From: Larix sibirica
Taxonomy: Eukaryota; Streptophyta; Pinopsida; Pinales; Pinaceae
DNA: 11,772 bases
Reading direction: 5' to 3'
NCBI GenBank assembly: GCA_004151065.3
Contig: NWUY0300050917.1
Location: forward strand, 32,002 to 43,773
Made by a program: the position numbers and the translations under genes. Below, piece after piece: positions 1 to 7,180 of the stretch (within the stretch, counting starts at the first letter, position 1; each line of letters starts with the position of its first letter). The notes below the pieces were generated by a model that saw only the letters and a list, made by a program, of their open reading frames with translations, was not told where the DNA came from and ran no database searches.

Positions 1-107
1 CCATCTACAATTCCCCATAAATTCTTACACATAAAATATAACTGAATTTTTACCTTCCAATTGTAGAAATTGTATCCATTAAACTTTTCCACCAGCACTG
101 GCTCCAT
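1..107 (-). CDS. Ty1/copia Gag, N-terminal part, cut by window edge
   Basis: Gag is the structural protein of LTR retrotransposons that packages the element RNA in cytoplasmic particles. Reading left from the ATG at 107-105 gives 35 open codons to the window edge with no stop. The peptide starts MEPVLVEKFNGYNFYNWK and contains a later KNLWGIVD stretch. The pattern of a short leader, then F-x-G-x-N-F/Y-x-x-W-K, then an aliphatic stretch and LW-x-I-V, is typical of the start of plant copia Gag (DUF4219/UBN2-type region). The ATG is chosen because the frame is coding-like from that codon on, and a primer binding site lies about 410 bases upstream in the same orientation. The rest of the element should continue to the left of this window. 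Whether it is intact cannot be judged. Confidence 0.75.
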   Translation of the reverse strand, partial: MEPVLVEKFNGYNFYNWKVKIQLYFMCKNLWGIVD

Positions 108-514
108 TTTCAAAATAAAAATGAAACTAATATGAAATTATTACCTCTTGTAGCGGATCTCTCACACTGGTTCAAATCTGCAGTGATTCAACTTCACCAC
201 AGGCCTTTCTTTCACACCAGTCAACAGCGATTTTAGATCCTTTGCGTGACGTTTTACACAGACAGATAATTCACTGCACAGTTGTTGATGGATTGTTCTA
301 GCCGGATGGATGGATACTCACAAAATAGGCAGCATGGCGATTTTCTTGGACAACAATCTCCTCCCAGTAATCAGCAGGAAATTCCTTCTTCATGCGGCTC
401 TCTATCTGGTTGTTATAGCAATCTGCAAAAGGGTTCTTCAACGATCTCCAACAAATAAATGCAGTCCCAAAATATTAGGCTGGAAATCACAGGCCCTCTT
501 GCTCTTCCTCCTAT
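108..514 (-). other. Leader between primer binding site and gag, with protein-like stretches
   Basis: This is the roughly 400-base segment from the primer binding site to the Gag ATG, read on the minus strand. It is richer in G and C than the flanks. It holds two open stretches without an obvious start: one at 301-474 and a second, in another frame, at about 180-318 (contains VKRHAKDLKSLLTGVKER). Neither matches a retrotransposon protein I recognise. The plus-strand frame at 310-531 is antisense to this region and is not thought to be real. Confidence 0.4.
301..474 (-). pseudogene. Exon-like coding stretch of unknown origin inside the copia leader
   Basis: On the minus strand this is open for 58 codons between TAA (477-475) and TAG (300-298). 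The peptide includes CWRSLKNPFADCYNNQ, FPADYWEEIVVQ and ENRHAAYF, which reads like a real protein. A pyrimidine-rich CCCTTTTGCAG precedes position 422 and a consensus-like GTGAGTAT begins at 321, so an exon of 101 bases (422-322) is possible. I do not recognise the protein. It could be a captured host-gene fragment, an unusual leader ORF of this copia family, or chance. The splice signals and reading frame are seen directly; the capture is inference. Confidence 0.3.
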
Positions 515-526
515 GCTCTAATACCA
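515..526 (-). other. Primer binding site, initiator Met tRNA type
   Basis: On the minus strand the bases read TGGTATTAGAGC. This differs at one position from TGGTATCAGAGC, the usual plant Ty1/copia primer binding site complementary to the 3' end of the initiator methionine tRNA, where minus-strand DNA synthesis starts. It lies in the same orientation as, and upstream of, the Gag start at 107, which supports both calls. The single C-to-T change fits decay by cytosine deamination. Confidence 0.7.
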
Positions 527-528
527 AA

Positions 529-735
529 TAGGAAATATTAGTGCGCAGAGCTTGTACAGAAGGGAACTCACAATACACAGTTTGTCTATTACTTGTAAAT
601 CAAATTAAGTTTATAGTGAATGAATGGTTTCAACAAATTCTGATAGAAACAGATCTGGAACCATTTATTTTCTAAATAAATCTACCTGATAACAATATTT
701 TAAATATCATGACATTTCGCCATTATTCTCTAACA
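529..735 (-). repeat. Possible 5' LTR of the copia element
   Basis: An LTR must end just upstream of the primer binding site, so this region should contain it. Read on the minus strand, a candidate left end TGTTAGAG starts at 735, and a TATA-like CTATAAA lies at 616-610, about 80 bases before the primer binding site. That would give a short LTR of about 205 bases. The right end is unclear: the bases next to the primer binding site read CCTATT rather than ending in CA. The partner LTR is outside the window, so the boundaries cannot be confirmed. Confidence 0.35.
610..616 (-). promoter_or_regulatory. TATA-like box in the candidate LTR
   Basis: Minus strand CTATAAA, in the orientation of the Gag ORF and inside the presumed LTR. 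A transcript starting about 30 bases downstream would begin near 580 and include the primer binding site. The motif is common in AT-rich DNA, so the call rests on position. Confidence 0.3.
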
Positions 736-934
736 TTTTTTTCCTCTTGAAAGTTGGAGTGGTTCCAAATTTAGATATGGATACCATGTGATAGCAATAT
801 CCATCCCCCTCCAAACTTATTTAGAGACTACAAACTAGAGCACAGTTTACACTTTGGATGGAAAGGTTTTTTGATATTGGGTCTTGAAGGTGAACATTAC
901 GGTACTAGGAATATTTTTCTTACATAATATCTTT
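736..934. other. AT-rich spacer, no feature seen
   Basis: No reading frame, repeat or recognisable element was found here. It lies just outside the candidate LTR end at 735, so the target-site flank of the copia insertion would be at its left edge. Confidence 0.4.
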
Positions 935-1086
935 CTTACATAATTAAAGAGGGGATTGGAGATTCATTTGTGTAAAGGGTACACAAAATCAAGTGGTCTA
1001 TAGCAACTTAAAACAATAATTTTCTTACATATTTAAAGAGGGGATTCATTTGTGTAAAGGATGCAACAAATCAAGTGGTCTACATC
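935..1086. repeat. Tandem duplication, period about 89 bases
   Basis: Two imperfect copies start at 935 and 1024. Both contain CTTACATA followed by TTAAAGAGGGGATT, then ATTCATTTGTGTAAAGG and AATCAAGTGGTCTA. The second copy lacks a 7-base piece after GGGGATT and has several substitutions, so the duplication is not recent. Confidence 0.85.
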
Positions 1087-1126
1087 AAATTAAAGCACGG
1101 TAACAATAGGTCTATACACAACCAAA

Positions 1127-1253
1127 CTTGAGTATAGTTTGATCATGATGATGGAGTCATTACATAGAAGCCGGTTTGGATGTGGATATCTTGACTATAG
1201 CTTGATCATTATGTTGGAGTCAATTACATAGAAGCCGGTTTGGATGTGGATCT
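1127..1253. repeat. Tandem duplication, period 63 bases
   Basis: Copies start at 1127 and 1190. They share CATAGAAGCCGGTTTGGA followed by TGTGGAT, and the preceding CTTGA-TATAG-TTGATCAT block with a few substitutions and one single-base indel. They are close enough that the unit is certain. No function is suggested. Confidence 0.9.
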
Positions 1254-1433
1254 ATCTATATATAGGAATTTATTTTTTAGGCAGCCATTTATAATATGGT
1301 CACTATATGTGATCCGCTTTTTAAAGGAATAAGCATGTACCAAGGATATCCATGCTTCGGAGGAAGGATTATGAACACGTATTCATTTATTTAGTCAGTG
1401 CATATATACTCTCAATATATCATGCAAGATCTA

Positions 1434-1477
1434 GGTAAATGGATTGTTGTAAATAGGTAAATGAATTGATGTAAATT
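1434..1477. repeat. Tandem duplication, period 22 bases
   Basis: Two head-to-tail copies of a GGTAAATGRATTGWTGTAAAT unit, at 1434-1455 and 1456-1477, differing at three positions. Confidence 0.85.
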
Positions 1478-1479
1478 TC

Positions 1480-1535
1480 TTTTGGAAAGGTAATAGTGTT
1501 GAAGATATTTTGGAAAGGCAATAGTGTTGAAGATA
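1480..1535. repeat. Tandem duplication, period 28 bases
   Basis: Two copies of a unit beginning TTTTGGAAAGG and ending AGTGTTGAAGATA, at 1480-1507 and 1508-1535, differing by one base (TAATAG against CAATAG). This is the least diverged of the local duplications. It starts two bases after the 22-base pair of repeats. Confidence 0.9.
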
Positions 1536-1596
1536 TTTTAAGAACTAGTGCTTTGAAAGCAGGGAGATTTTTTTACCCATATTTTCTTAACTTTTT

Positions 1597-1853
1597 TTTG
1601 GGTATTTGGTTGGCCTTCAATAAGAAGAAGAAAAAGTAGGTGGGAAGACTATTAATGGCTAAGATAACATGACACTCCATGGATTCATTTCTTCTCTTAT
1701 GGTGCTTATCAAGGTATCGGAACAAATGTTCCATAAGGGTGTAATATATATGTTGGATGACCATTTTATCTAAGTTTAAATATTTTGGAGCCATACCCTT
1801 TTTATCCCTTTTGGGTATTTGGTTGGCCTTAAATGATTTATTATTTGAAGATA

Positions 1854-1884
<31 letters not shown>

Positions 1885-2034
1885 CATAACTAGGTGGGAA
1901 GACTATTGATTGATAAGATGACATGACACTCCCATGGATCCATTTCTTCTGTGATGGTGCCTACCAAGGTATAGGAACAAATGTTCCATAATGGTGTACT
2001 ATATATGTTGGATTACCATTTTATCTAGGTTTAA
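1597..2034. repeat. Large direct duplication, about 180-200 bases per copy
   Basis: Copy A runs from about 1597 to 1780 and copy B from about 1810 to 2034. Shared blocks include GGGTATTTGGTTGGCCTT, AGGTGGGAAGACTATT, ACATGACACTCC, GGAACAAATGTTCCATAA, ATATATGTTGGAT and CCATTTTATCTA. The offset is 213 bases at the left edge and 255 at the right edge, because copy B gained about 40 bases that include an (AAT)n tract. The longest minus-strand frame here (1573-1887) begins inside the microsatellite and is not credible as a gene. Confidence 0.9.
1854..1883. repeat. (AAT)10 microsatellite
   Basis: Ten perfect AAT units. They lie inside copy B of the 213-base duplication and are absent from copy A, which has a purine-rich AAGAAGAAGAAA stretch at the matching place. 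The tract therefore probably expanded after the duplication, or copy A lost it. Confidence 0.95.
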
Positions 2035-3036
2035 AGTCAATTGAGGTAGATGCATAATGAACAAAATATTCATGATATTGCAATTTAGACAATAGCTAAT
2101 CAGTTGAAATGGATTTCACAAACTTTAAAAAAAATTATATTTCCACTTACATATACGGAAATTGATTTACTAACAAATTCAATCTCAAAAGAAGCCCTGT
2201 GAATGGATACAATGGCTATATGATACATATGGATTTCATGGATGGGGATCTTCTTATGATAGGATGAACAATATAAATATATCTATAGATTCTCATTTTC
2301 TATTAGTGTACAACAAAGAGACTATTGATGTTTGGGTGTAGTATATGGTATTTTCATGTTTCTTTTGAGCATGTTAGAAGACAAAATATTTTCTTTCATA
2401 TAGAAACTAAATTTTTAGTAATAAAGAATAAGTGATGCAATTAATGATAAACAGTTTATGGATAGTTTGGTAAAGATACTTGTTATCATATCATAAGTAC
2501 TACTCAAAGATAAACGTTTGTAGAAAAGTTGATAGCTTGTGAAGCATGTTTATTTCATTTTTATTGAAATAAGTTGTGGTTTATATTATTAGAAAAAAAT
2601 AGATTGATTTAAAATGTTTCAAAAATAATTTGATAACCAAATTCACATTTTATTACAAAACCCTTTATTAAAAATTTCATTATTTTTAATTTAGATTAGA
2701 TAGTGTATGGTTTGAAAATTACAATCTTTTTTATTTATTACAATGTGATCTCAAATTGTAGATGATTGGATGTTAACCTTGATACCATCTTCTCTTAAAC
2801 TTTATTTGATATTAGAAATAAAACAATAATTTAATGTTAACTTTTTCTTGGTTTAATTTAATAACTCAGCATGCTTGCAAAGATTGTATGGTTTGGGAAT
2901 GGATGTCAATGAGTAACATTGCTTAATGGATTCTAGATATGTAAAGGGGGCATGGTACAACAAATAACTAATATAAGAGGTTGAAAACGAGGAATAAATC
3001 TGAATTTTTAAATTTAAAAAAAAATTGTTTGCACAC

Positions 3037-3099
3037 GTAAAGATGTTTATGTTAATATTAAATACTACAAATATATTGATTAATGTAAAGATGTTTATG
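3037..3099. repeat. 15-base direct repeat
   Basis: GTAAAGATGTTTATG occurs exactly at 3037-3051 and 3085-3099, 48 bases apart. The bases between show no sign of a mobile element. It could be a remnant of a local duplication. Confidence 0.6.
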
Positions 3100-3247
3100 G
3101 GATATGGCTTCTCTTGATTTAAACCACTATAATCAACAACAAGTGGGTTAGAACGATGAGTATTAAAATTACAAGGAGATTATATACCTAACTGATTTTC
3201 GTGAAGATATAAACAAAGATTAAAAAAAATTATAAAGAGATGTAAAT

Positions 3248-3316
3248 ACATAATTCATTTTCCTAGGAACATGAAGAAATTACAAGAAAATGATATGCAT
3301 AATTCATTCTCCTAGA
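3248..3316. repeat. Imperfect direct repeat around ATAATTCATTYTCCTAG
   Basis: CATAATTCATTTTCCTAG near 3249 recurs as CATAATTCATTCTCCTAG near 3298, with one difference, at a spacing of about 49 bases. This is close to the 48-base spacing of the repeat just to the left, but the sequences are different. Confidence 0.65.
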
Positions 3317-3317
3317 C

Positions 3318-3405
3318 TCTCATAACCTATCACATCTCCTCGATTACAGTTGGCGAAGTCAGTATAAATTAGAATATCAAGAGAGATATAAAAGAGGTTA
3401 TGAGA
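3318..3405. repeat. 11-base inverted repeat
   Basis: TCTCATAACCT (3318-3328) has its exact reverse complement AGGTTATGAGA at 3395-3405, with 66 bases between. It could be the ends of a small hairpin or MITE remnant, but arms this short occur by chance in AT-rich DNA. Confidence 0.4.
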
Positions 3406-3531
3406 AAGACTATCATATAATCTATCACATTTACTATATTACATTTGGTCCCATTTACTCTATTTTGGTCGTTTAGTTTAAAAATCATTAGATCCTAAGA
3501 TATATTTTGACCACGAGGTGATTGACATGTT

Positions 3532-3604
3532 GAAGAATAAACCTTTGACATGTCAAAGAATAAACCTGTGCTATAATTAAGGTATTAAAGAATAAACCTT
3601 TGCT
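3532..3604. repeat. Three copies of an AAGAATAAACCT motif
   Basis: AAGAATAAACCTTTG, AAGAATAAACCTGTG and AAGAATAAACCTTTG occur near 3533, 3556 and 3588. The last two continue as CTATRAT. GACATGT also occurs on both sides of the first copy. The spacing is uneven (about 23 and 32 bases), so this is a degraded short array. Confidence 0.75.
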
Positions 3605-3639
3605 ATGATCTTATAAAATTAATTGCTTCCATAATATCG

Positions 3640-3712
3640 AAGTCCTCTTCGTAAGAATGTGCTGCAACGCAGCTTTCTCTGGTTTATCTAATTATTGATT
3701 CATCAAAAAAAT
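3640..3712 (+). other. Possible retroposon 3' end with short A tail
   Basis: The segment around CTGCAACGCAGCTTTCTCTG is richer in G and C than its flanks. It ends in GATTGATTCATC-like sequence followed by seven A at about 3705-3712. This resembles the 3' end of a short retroposed sequence on the plus strand. No target-site duplication was found and the body could not be identified, so this is a weak call. Confidence 0.2.
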
Positions 3713-4120
3713 ATAGCGTTAATTCAAATAAATGAAACATTACATGTATACCACTAGAATGTTGATGCAACAATGGTGTCCAATATCCACATATTCACAT
3801 TTATAATCAACCCACATTCTCACTCCCATGCCGTCATGGAACTTTATTGGTTTATTACTATAATGTAGTGATTTGATTTGATATATTGGTTTAAGACGTA
3901 GCTTGGGTTGAAAAATTACATGTTTTTTTATGCACATGGATATTTTTTTTTATGCCATAATGTTTTGTAATTATTTAATTGACATGTTTCATTTTATCTC
4001 TATTAATGCAACTTTTCAATAATCTTTGTGATAAGAACTAGCAACATAATGATTTTTAAGTGTCAAATGATTAGTTTGACAACAATGGCACTGGCAAGAA
4101 ACTACAAAAACCAATTACAC
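3713..4120. other. AT-rich DNA, no feature seen
   Basis: The only open frame of any size is on the minus strand at 3740-3937. Its product lacks recognisable composition or motifs and it starts arbitrarily, so I do not regard it as a gene. Confidence 0.5.
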
Positions 4121-4123
4121 TCA

Positions 4124-4318
4124 TGTACACCAAGTACTTGGGTGAAGGAAGCTCCATCCAAGTACTTGTTCTTTAGATAGTTGCTCCTCATACGCATCCA
4201 AGACTTTTCCCATCATTTCAACATTACTCTCTACCATTCCTTCATTTATGGTTCCTTCCTTCAGCATGGGAATGATGATTAGTTGTTGCATGATCGCATA
4301 AAGGGGAAGATTGAATTG
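4124..4318 (-). pseudogene. Coding-like minus-strand stretch, family unknown
   Basis: The minus strand is open for 65 codons here, closed by TGA at 4123-4121, with a possible start at 4291. The residues look like protein: MLKEGTINEGMVES, then NVEMMGKVLDAYEEQLSKEQ, a charged, probably helical segment. Just upstream on the same strand (about 4330-4380), short pieces such as EQVEEQDVVE suggest that the frame once extended further. I do not recognise the family; a Gag-like region of a decayed LTR element is possible but unproven. The last codons overlap the palindrome at 4130-4141. Confidence 0.3.
4130..4168. repeat. Perfect 12-base palindrome plus a repeated half
   Basis: CCAAGTACTTGG at 4130-4141 is a perfect inverted repeat. 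CCAAGTACTTG recurs at 4158-4168, so the motif is present about twice within 39 bases. Purpose unknown. Confidence 0.7.
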
Positions 4319-4763
4319 CTACAATTGCACTTGACATCATTATTCAACCACATCTTGCTCCTCCACTTGTTCTCTCCAACAATGTTAGGAGTCTTAATGA
4401 ATGAAAGGAGTAAAGGAGTGAATATTGAGGCTATCTTCAACACCTTTCAAGTGAAATGAGTATGGTTATGTAGTAGTTTTCTCGATAGACACGTAATTTA
4501 ATATAAATTTTAAAATGAAGATTTCTTTTTTAATATCCAAGATTTTTCACTTTCGCTGCTGCATTTTCAATTTATTTTGAGCAAGCTAACATTAAGATTC
4601 ACCTTCTCTAGGAAATAGTAGAATCTCCTAGGTTATTATAATACTGTTGAGAGGGTGAAGATATCTTCCTCGCCCCGCAACACCATATGTTGAAGCACCT
4701 CACCCCGCATGACTAGAATCCTCTATGGATTCAAAAGCCTCAATGACTCGTTACATCTTATGA
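4319..4763. other. Spacer containing the likely left boundary of the LINE
   Basis: No gene is visible. The LINE coding signal begins at about 4764, so its 5' truncation point or upstream sequence should lie in the right half of this stretch. Two CCCCGCA motifs at about 4674 and 4702 are the only GC-rich features. Confidence 0.35.
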
Positions 4764-4990
4764 AACTGGGCGGTTTCCTCCTTGGTTCCAATTCTCATTC
4801 AAATGGGTGTTCTGGTTCAAATTCCAAGAAGTAGTGTAACTGGGAGTGGTAGGGGAAGAAAGTCTCATCTATTAAAAGCACAAGATAAGAAATAGGCAGA
4901 CATGGTAGCGTGAAGTACATCCTCCATGGATAGTGAATTTAGAGCATCGAAATCCATTTTATGGGTTTTCAAAGTAAAATTATCTCTTTT
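4764..4990 (+). pseudogene. LINE ORF1, C-terminal tail
   Basis: In one frame this reads through two isolated stops (TAG at about 4893, TGA at about 4911) with linker-like content: VTGSGRGRKSHLLKAQDK, then SSMDSEFRASKSILW. Basic, serine-rich sequence just before the endonuclease start is what the end of plant LINE ORF1 looks like. It overlaps the presumed ORF2 start at 4961 in a different frame, an arrangement that suits L1 elements. The zinc knuckle that should lie upstream is absent. The open frame 4926-5129 is a hybrid of this tail and shifted endonuclease sequence, not a separate gene. Confidence 0.6.
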
Positions 4991-5700
4991 AGTTGTAGAG
5001 GTTTGTCAACCCATCAAAAAACTCGCCACTCAAGAGATTTGTGGAATCTACCAACCTATACATCCTTCTCCTTTAGGAAATGATGGGGGAGGGAGACACT
5101 ATTTCAAAATATTTAGAAGCTATTTTTAGGGGATGGTATTTTATAGCACTTGATGGTAGGGCTATCTCTGGTGGATTGGCCATTAAGTGAAAACCAAACG
5201 TGATTAAGGAAAAAAATGTTTAGATTTTTTCCTGAGGTATGGTTTGGAACTATTGTTGGAACTGTTTTCCAAAGATCTAGGGATGAAGGTTTTGATTCTT
5301 AATATATATGGCCCATATGTGGATTGGGAAATATTTTGGGATGCTTTGATGGAAAAATATTTTACGAACTCAAATGCATTTTTTTAGGGGGGATCTAAAA
5401 TTTTCTTTGGGAGCATCAAATCTCTAGGGGACAAAGGCACATCTAGACCGCCTCTTGGATTTTTTTATTCACATTCTACAGAGAAAAGGTCTACTGGACA
5501 CTGAACCATTGAAGCTGAAGAAAACTTGGAGCAGTAAGCGAATGGGGGGAATTGAAATCGCCAAAATAGTTAATTGTTTCCTAGTATTTGAGGCCCTATT
5601 GGATTCAATGATGTTGATGAGGTAGTGAGTAATTTATGGTGGAGAGTCAAACCATTTGTACATTATCTTGGAAATAGAAGGAAGGGGACAAAACTAGGCA
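4961..5700 (+). pseudogene. LINE ORF2, AP endonuclease domain
   Basis: This domain nicks target DNA to prime reverse transcription. A possible start ATG at 4961 leads into QSKIISFSCRGLS, matching the start of the fold (usually F/WNCRGL; here N is S). The frame shifts near 5010-5020 to KKLATQEICGIYQP, then moves on to GRAISGGLAI (about 5158). GDLKFSLGAS begins at 5392, corresponding to the conserved GGDLN motif with N changed to K. The distal catalytic motif is SNHL at 5647-5658, where active enzymes have S-D-H. At least two stops and several frame changes interrupt it. The loss of GGDLN Asn and of the SDH Asp alone would abolish activity, in addition to the stops. Confidence 0.8.
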
Positions 5701-6340
5701 GGGCTTTAAAACTCAATTCAGGGTGGCTAAAAGACGAATCTTATTAAGAGCTGGTCAAAATGATGTGGATCTCGTATGATCAGAATGCTTCTGTGATGGT
5801 TGTAGCTCAATTTGTAGCAAATATTAAAGAAGTGAAACAAGCAACCATTGGCTAAACCAGCCAAAAAAAGGAGAGATATGAAAAGGAATTAAAAGACACT
5901 AAAGCTGCTCTATAATAATTTTATGACTTAGCTGGAGTGGGTTTTCATTTAGTTGAGAGTAAGGAACACATAGCCTTTCTTGAAGGAATATGTAGGACTC
6001 TTCTGGCAGAGAAGGGGAAGAGTGGAGGCTTAAGAGTAGAGTTCTATGGATGGAATGTGGAGATGAAAACAAAAACAAATTCCAAGATTATGTAAAGGGA
6101 GGGAGAATCTAAACTACAATATGGAGCCTCAAAGATCAATATAGCAGCATAATGTCATCATTTGCAAGACTTGTAAACATGGTAAAAGAACATTTTAAAA
6201 CCTTTTTTACAGCATAGGAGGGAACTTCCATAGAAGAGATTGTCAGAATAAATAAAATGTTCCCTAGTTTTGTAAATAAGGAGGAAAACATTGATATGAT
6301 GGATGAAGTTACTGAAAGGGAACTGTTTGAAATCCTCCAT
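5701..6340 (+). pseudogene. LINE ORF2, region between endonuclease and RT
   Basis: This continues ORF2 in shifting frames. Recognisable stretches include VVAQFVANIKEVKQATIG, KERYEKELKDTKAALY and HIAFLEGICRTLLAEKGK, a charged helical linker typical of this part of plant L1 ORF2. Toward the end comes FVNKEENIDMMDEVTER, then ELFEILHSI, which is the usual approach to the first RT motif. Minus-strand frames at 6136-6345 are shadows. Confidence 0.7.
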
Positions 6341-7180
6341 AGCATTTAGAAGGATAAGAGACTTGGGCCAGATGGGTGGCTAGTGGAATTCTACTTAGGT
6401 TTCTATGAAATTTTGGGGAAGGATATTCTAATGGTAGTGGAATAATGTCAAGTCACAAGAAAGATCCATTCCCCTTTCAATTTGAGCTTCATAGATCTCA
6501 TACCCAAATCCGATAATCCTCATACCATAAATGATTTTCGATTGATATCCTTATGCTGTAATTTACAATGTGGTGGCCAAAATCATTATAAGAAGAATAC
6601 AGGATATTCTTTTGAAATCAATATCCCGTGAATAGTTTGGATTTCTTCAGGGAAGCCATATCCATGAAGAAATTGCCATTACCCAAGAAGGCATCCACAA
6701 CATTAAGACTAAGAATCTCAAAGGGGCCGTGGTCAAAATTGACCTCTCAAAAGTATAGGATCATGTCAATTGGATCTACATCTGTCTTTTATTAACTCAC
6801 CTTGGTTTTGAAATTTATTTTATAAATTGGGTCATGAATTGCATCGTATTCGTTTCCTTTCTGTTGCTGATAAATGGAGATTTTTCCCCTTTATTCCATG
6901 CTAAGATAACACTCTGACAAGGATTCCTGGTGTTTCCTCTCTTTTTCCTATTGGTTACAAAAGGTATTAGTAGGTCTCTTGGAGGCGCAAAGAGGAATGC
7001 TAGTTTCAATGGAATACAAATTTCCCTCAATATACACATTTCGATGATATCCTAATTTTCTATGATGGATCCAGGTGAGCCGTGGAAAAATTGGTAAGCA
7101 TTTTGGATATTTTTAGTTGAGACACATGAATGATCATCAATGAAAGGAAATCCTACTTATCTTGTCTAAATTTTAGAAAA
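6341..7180 (+). pseudogene. LINE ORF2, reverse transcriptase domain
   Basis: The domain copies element RNA into DNA at the nicked target. The motifs appear in the expected order: LGPDGW at 6362-6379 (usually K-A/S-PGPDG), DLIPKSDNP from 6494, NDFRLISL from 6530, VKIDLSK with the first catalytic Asp at 6741-6743 and its K-A-Y-D partner broken (KV-stop-D), NGDFSPLFHA near 6870, the R-Q-G region reading L-stop-QGF at 6912-6923, and FDDILIF with the two active-site Asp at 7043-7048. MIINERKSYLSCLNF at 7130-7174 follows. The frame changes at least once between motif A (frame of 6741) and FDD (frame of 7040). A few residues normally before the DD pair are missing, suggesting a short deletion at about 7035. 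Confidence 0.9.

Larger units (their letters stand above)
2041..3500. other. AT-rich DNA without genes, minor repeats only
   Basis: I found no coding-like frame, RNA gene or recognisable transposon end in about 1.4 kb. The only structure is a 15-base direct repeat near 3037-3099, a pair of direct repeats at 3248-3316, and an 11-base inverted repeat at 3318-3405, each listed separately. Confidence 0.5.

Noticed and set aside
310-531. 73-codon open frame on the plus strand
   Set aside because: It is antisense to the copia leader and primer binding site, starts at an arbitrary ATG and has no recognisable motif.
935-1535. CRISPR-like array
   Set aside because: Each unit is present only twice, units differ from each other, and there are no regular spacers; these are ordinary tandem duplications.
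1573-1887. 104-codon minus-strand frame starting with a run of tyrosines
   Set aside because: The tyrosines are the translated (AAT)n microsatellite, and the rest is the non-coding duplicated unit.
3318-3405. MITE with terminal inverted repeats
   Set aside because: The arms are only 11 bases and no flanking target-site duplication was found, so I list only the inverted repeat.
3740-3937. 65-codon minus-strand frame
   Set aside because: No motif, no flanking coding signal, and its length is not surprising in this DNA.
6136-7039. Minus-strand frames at 6136-6345 and 6815-7039
   Set aside because: They are antisense to the LINE reverse transcriptase region, where the plus strand shows clear conserved motifs.
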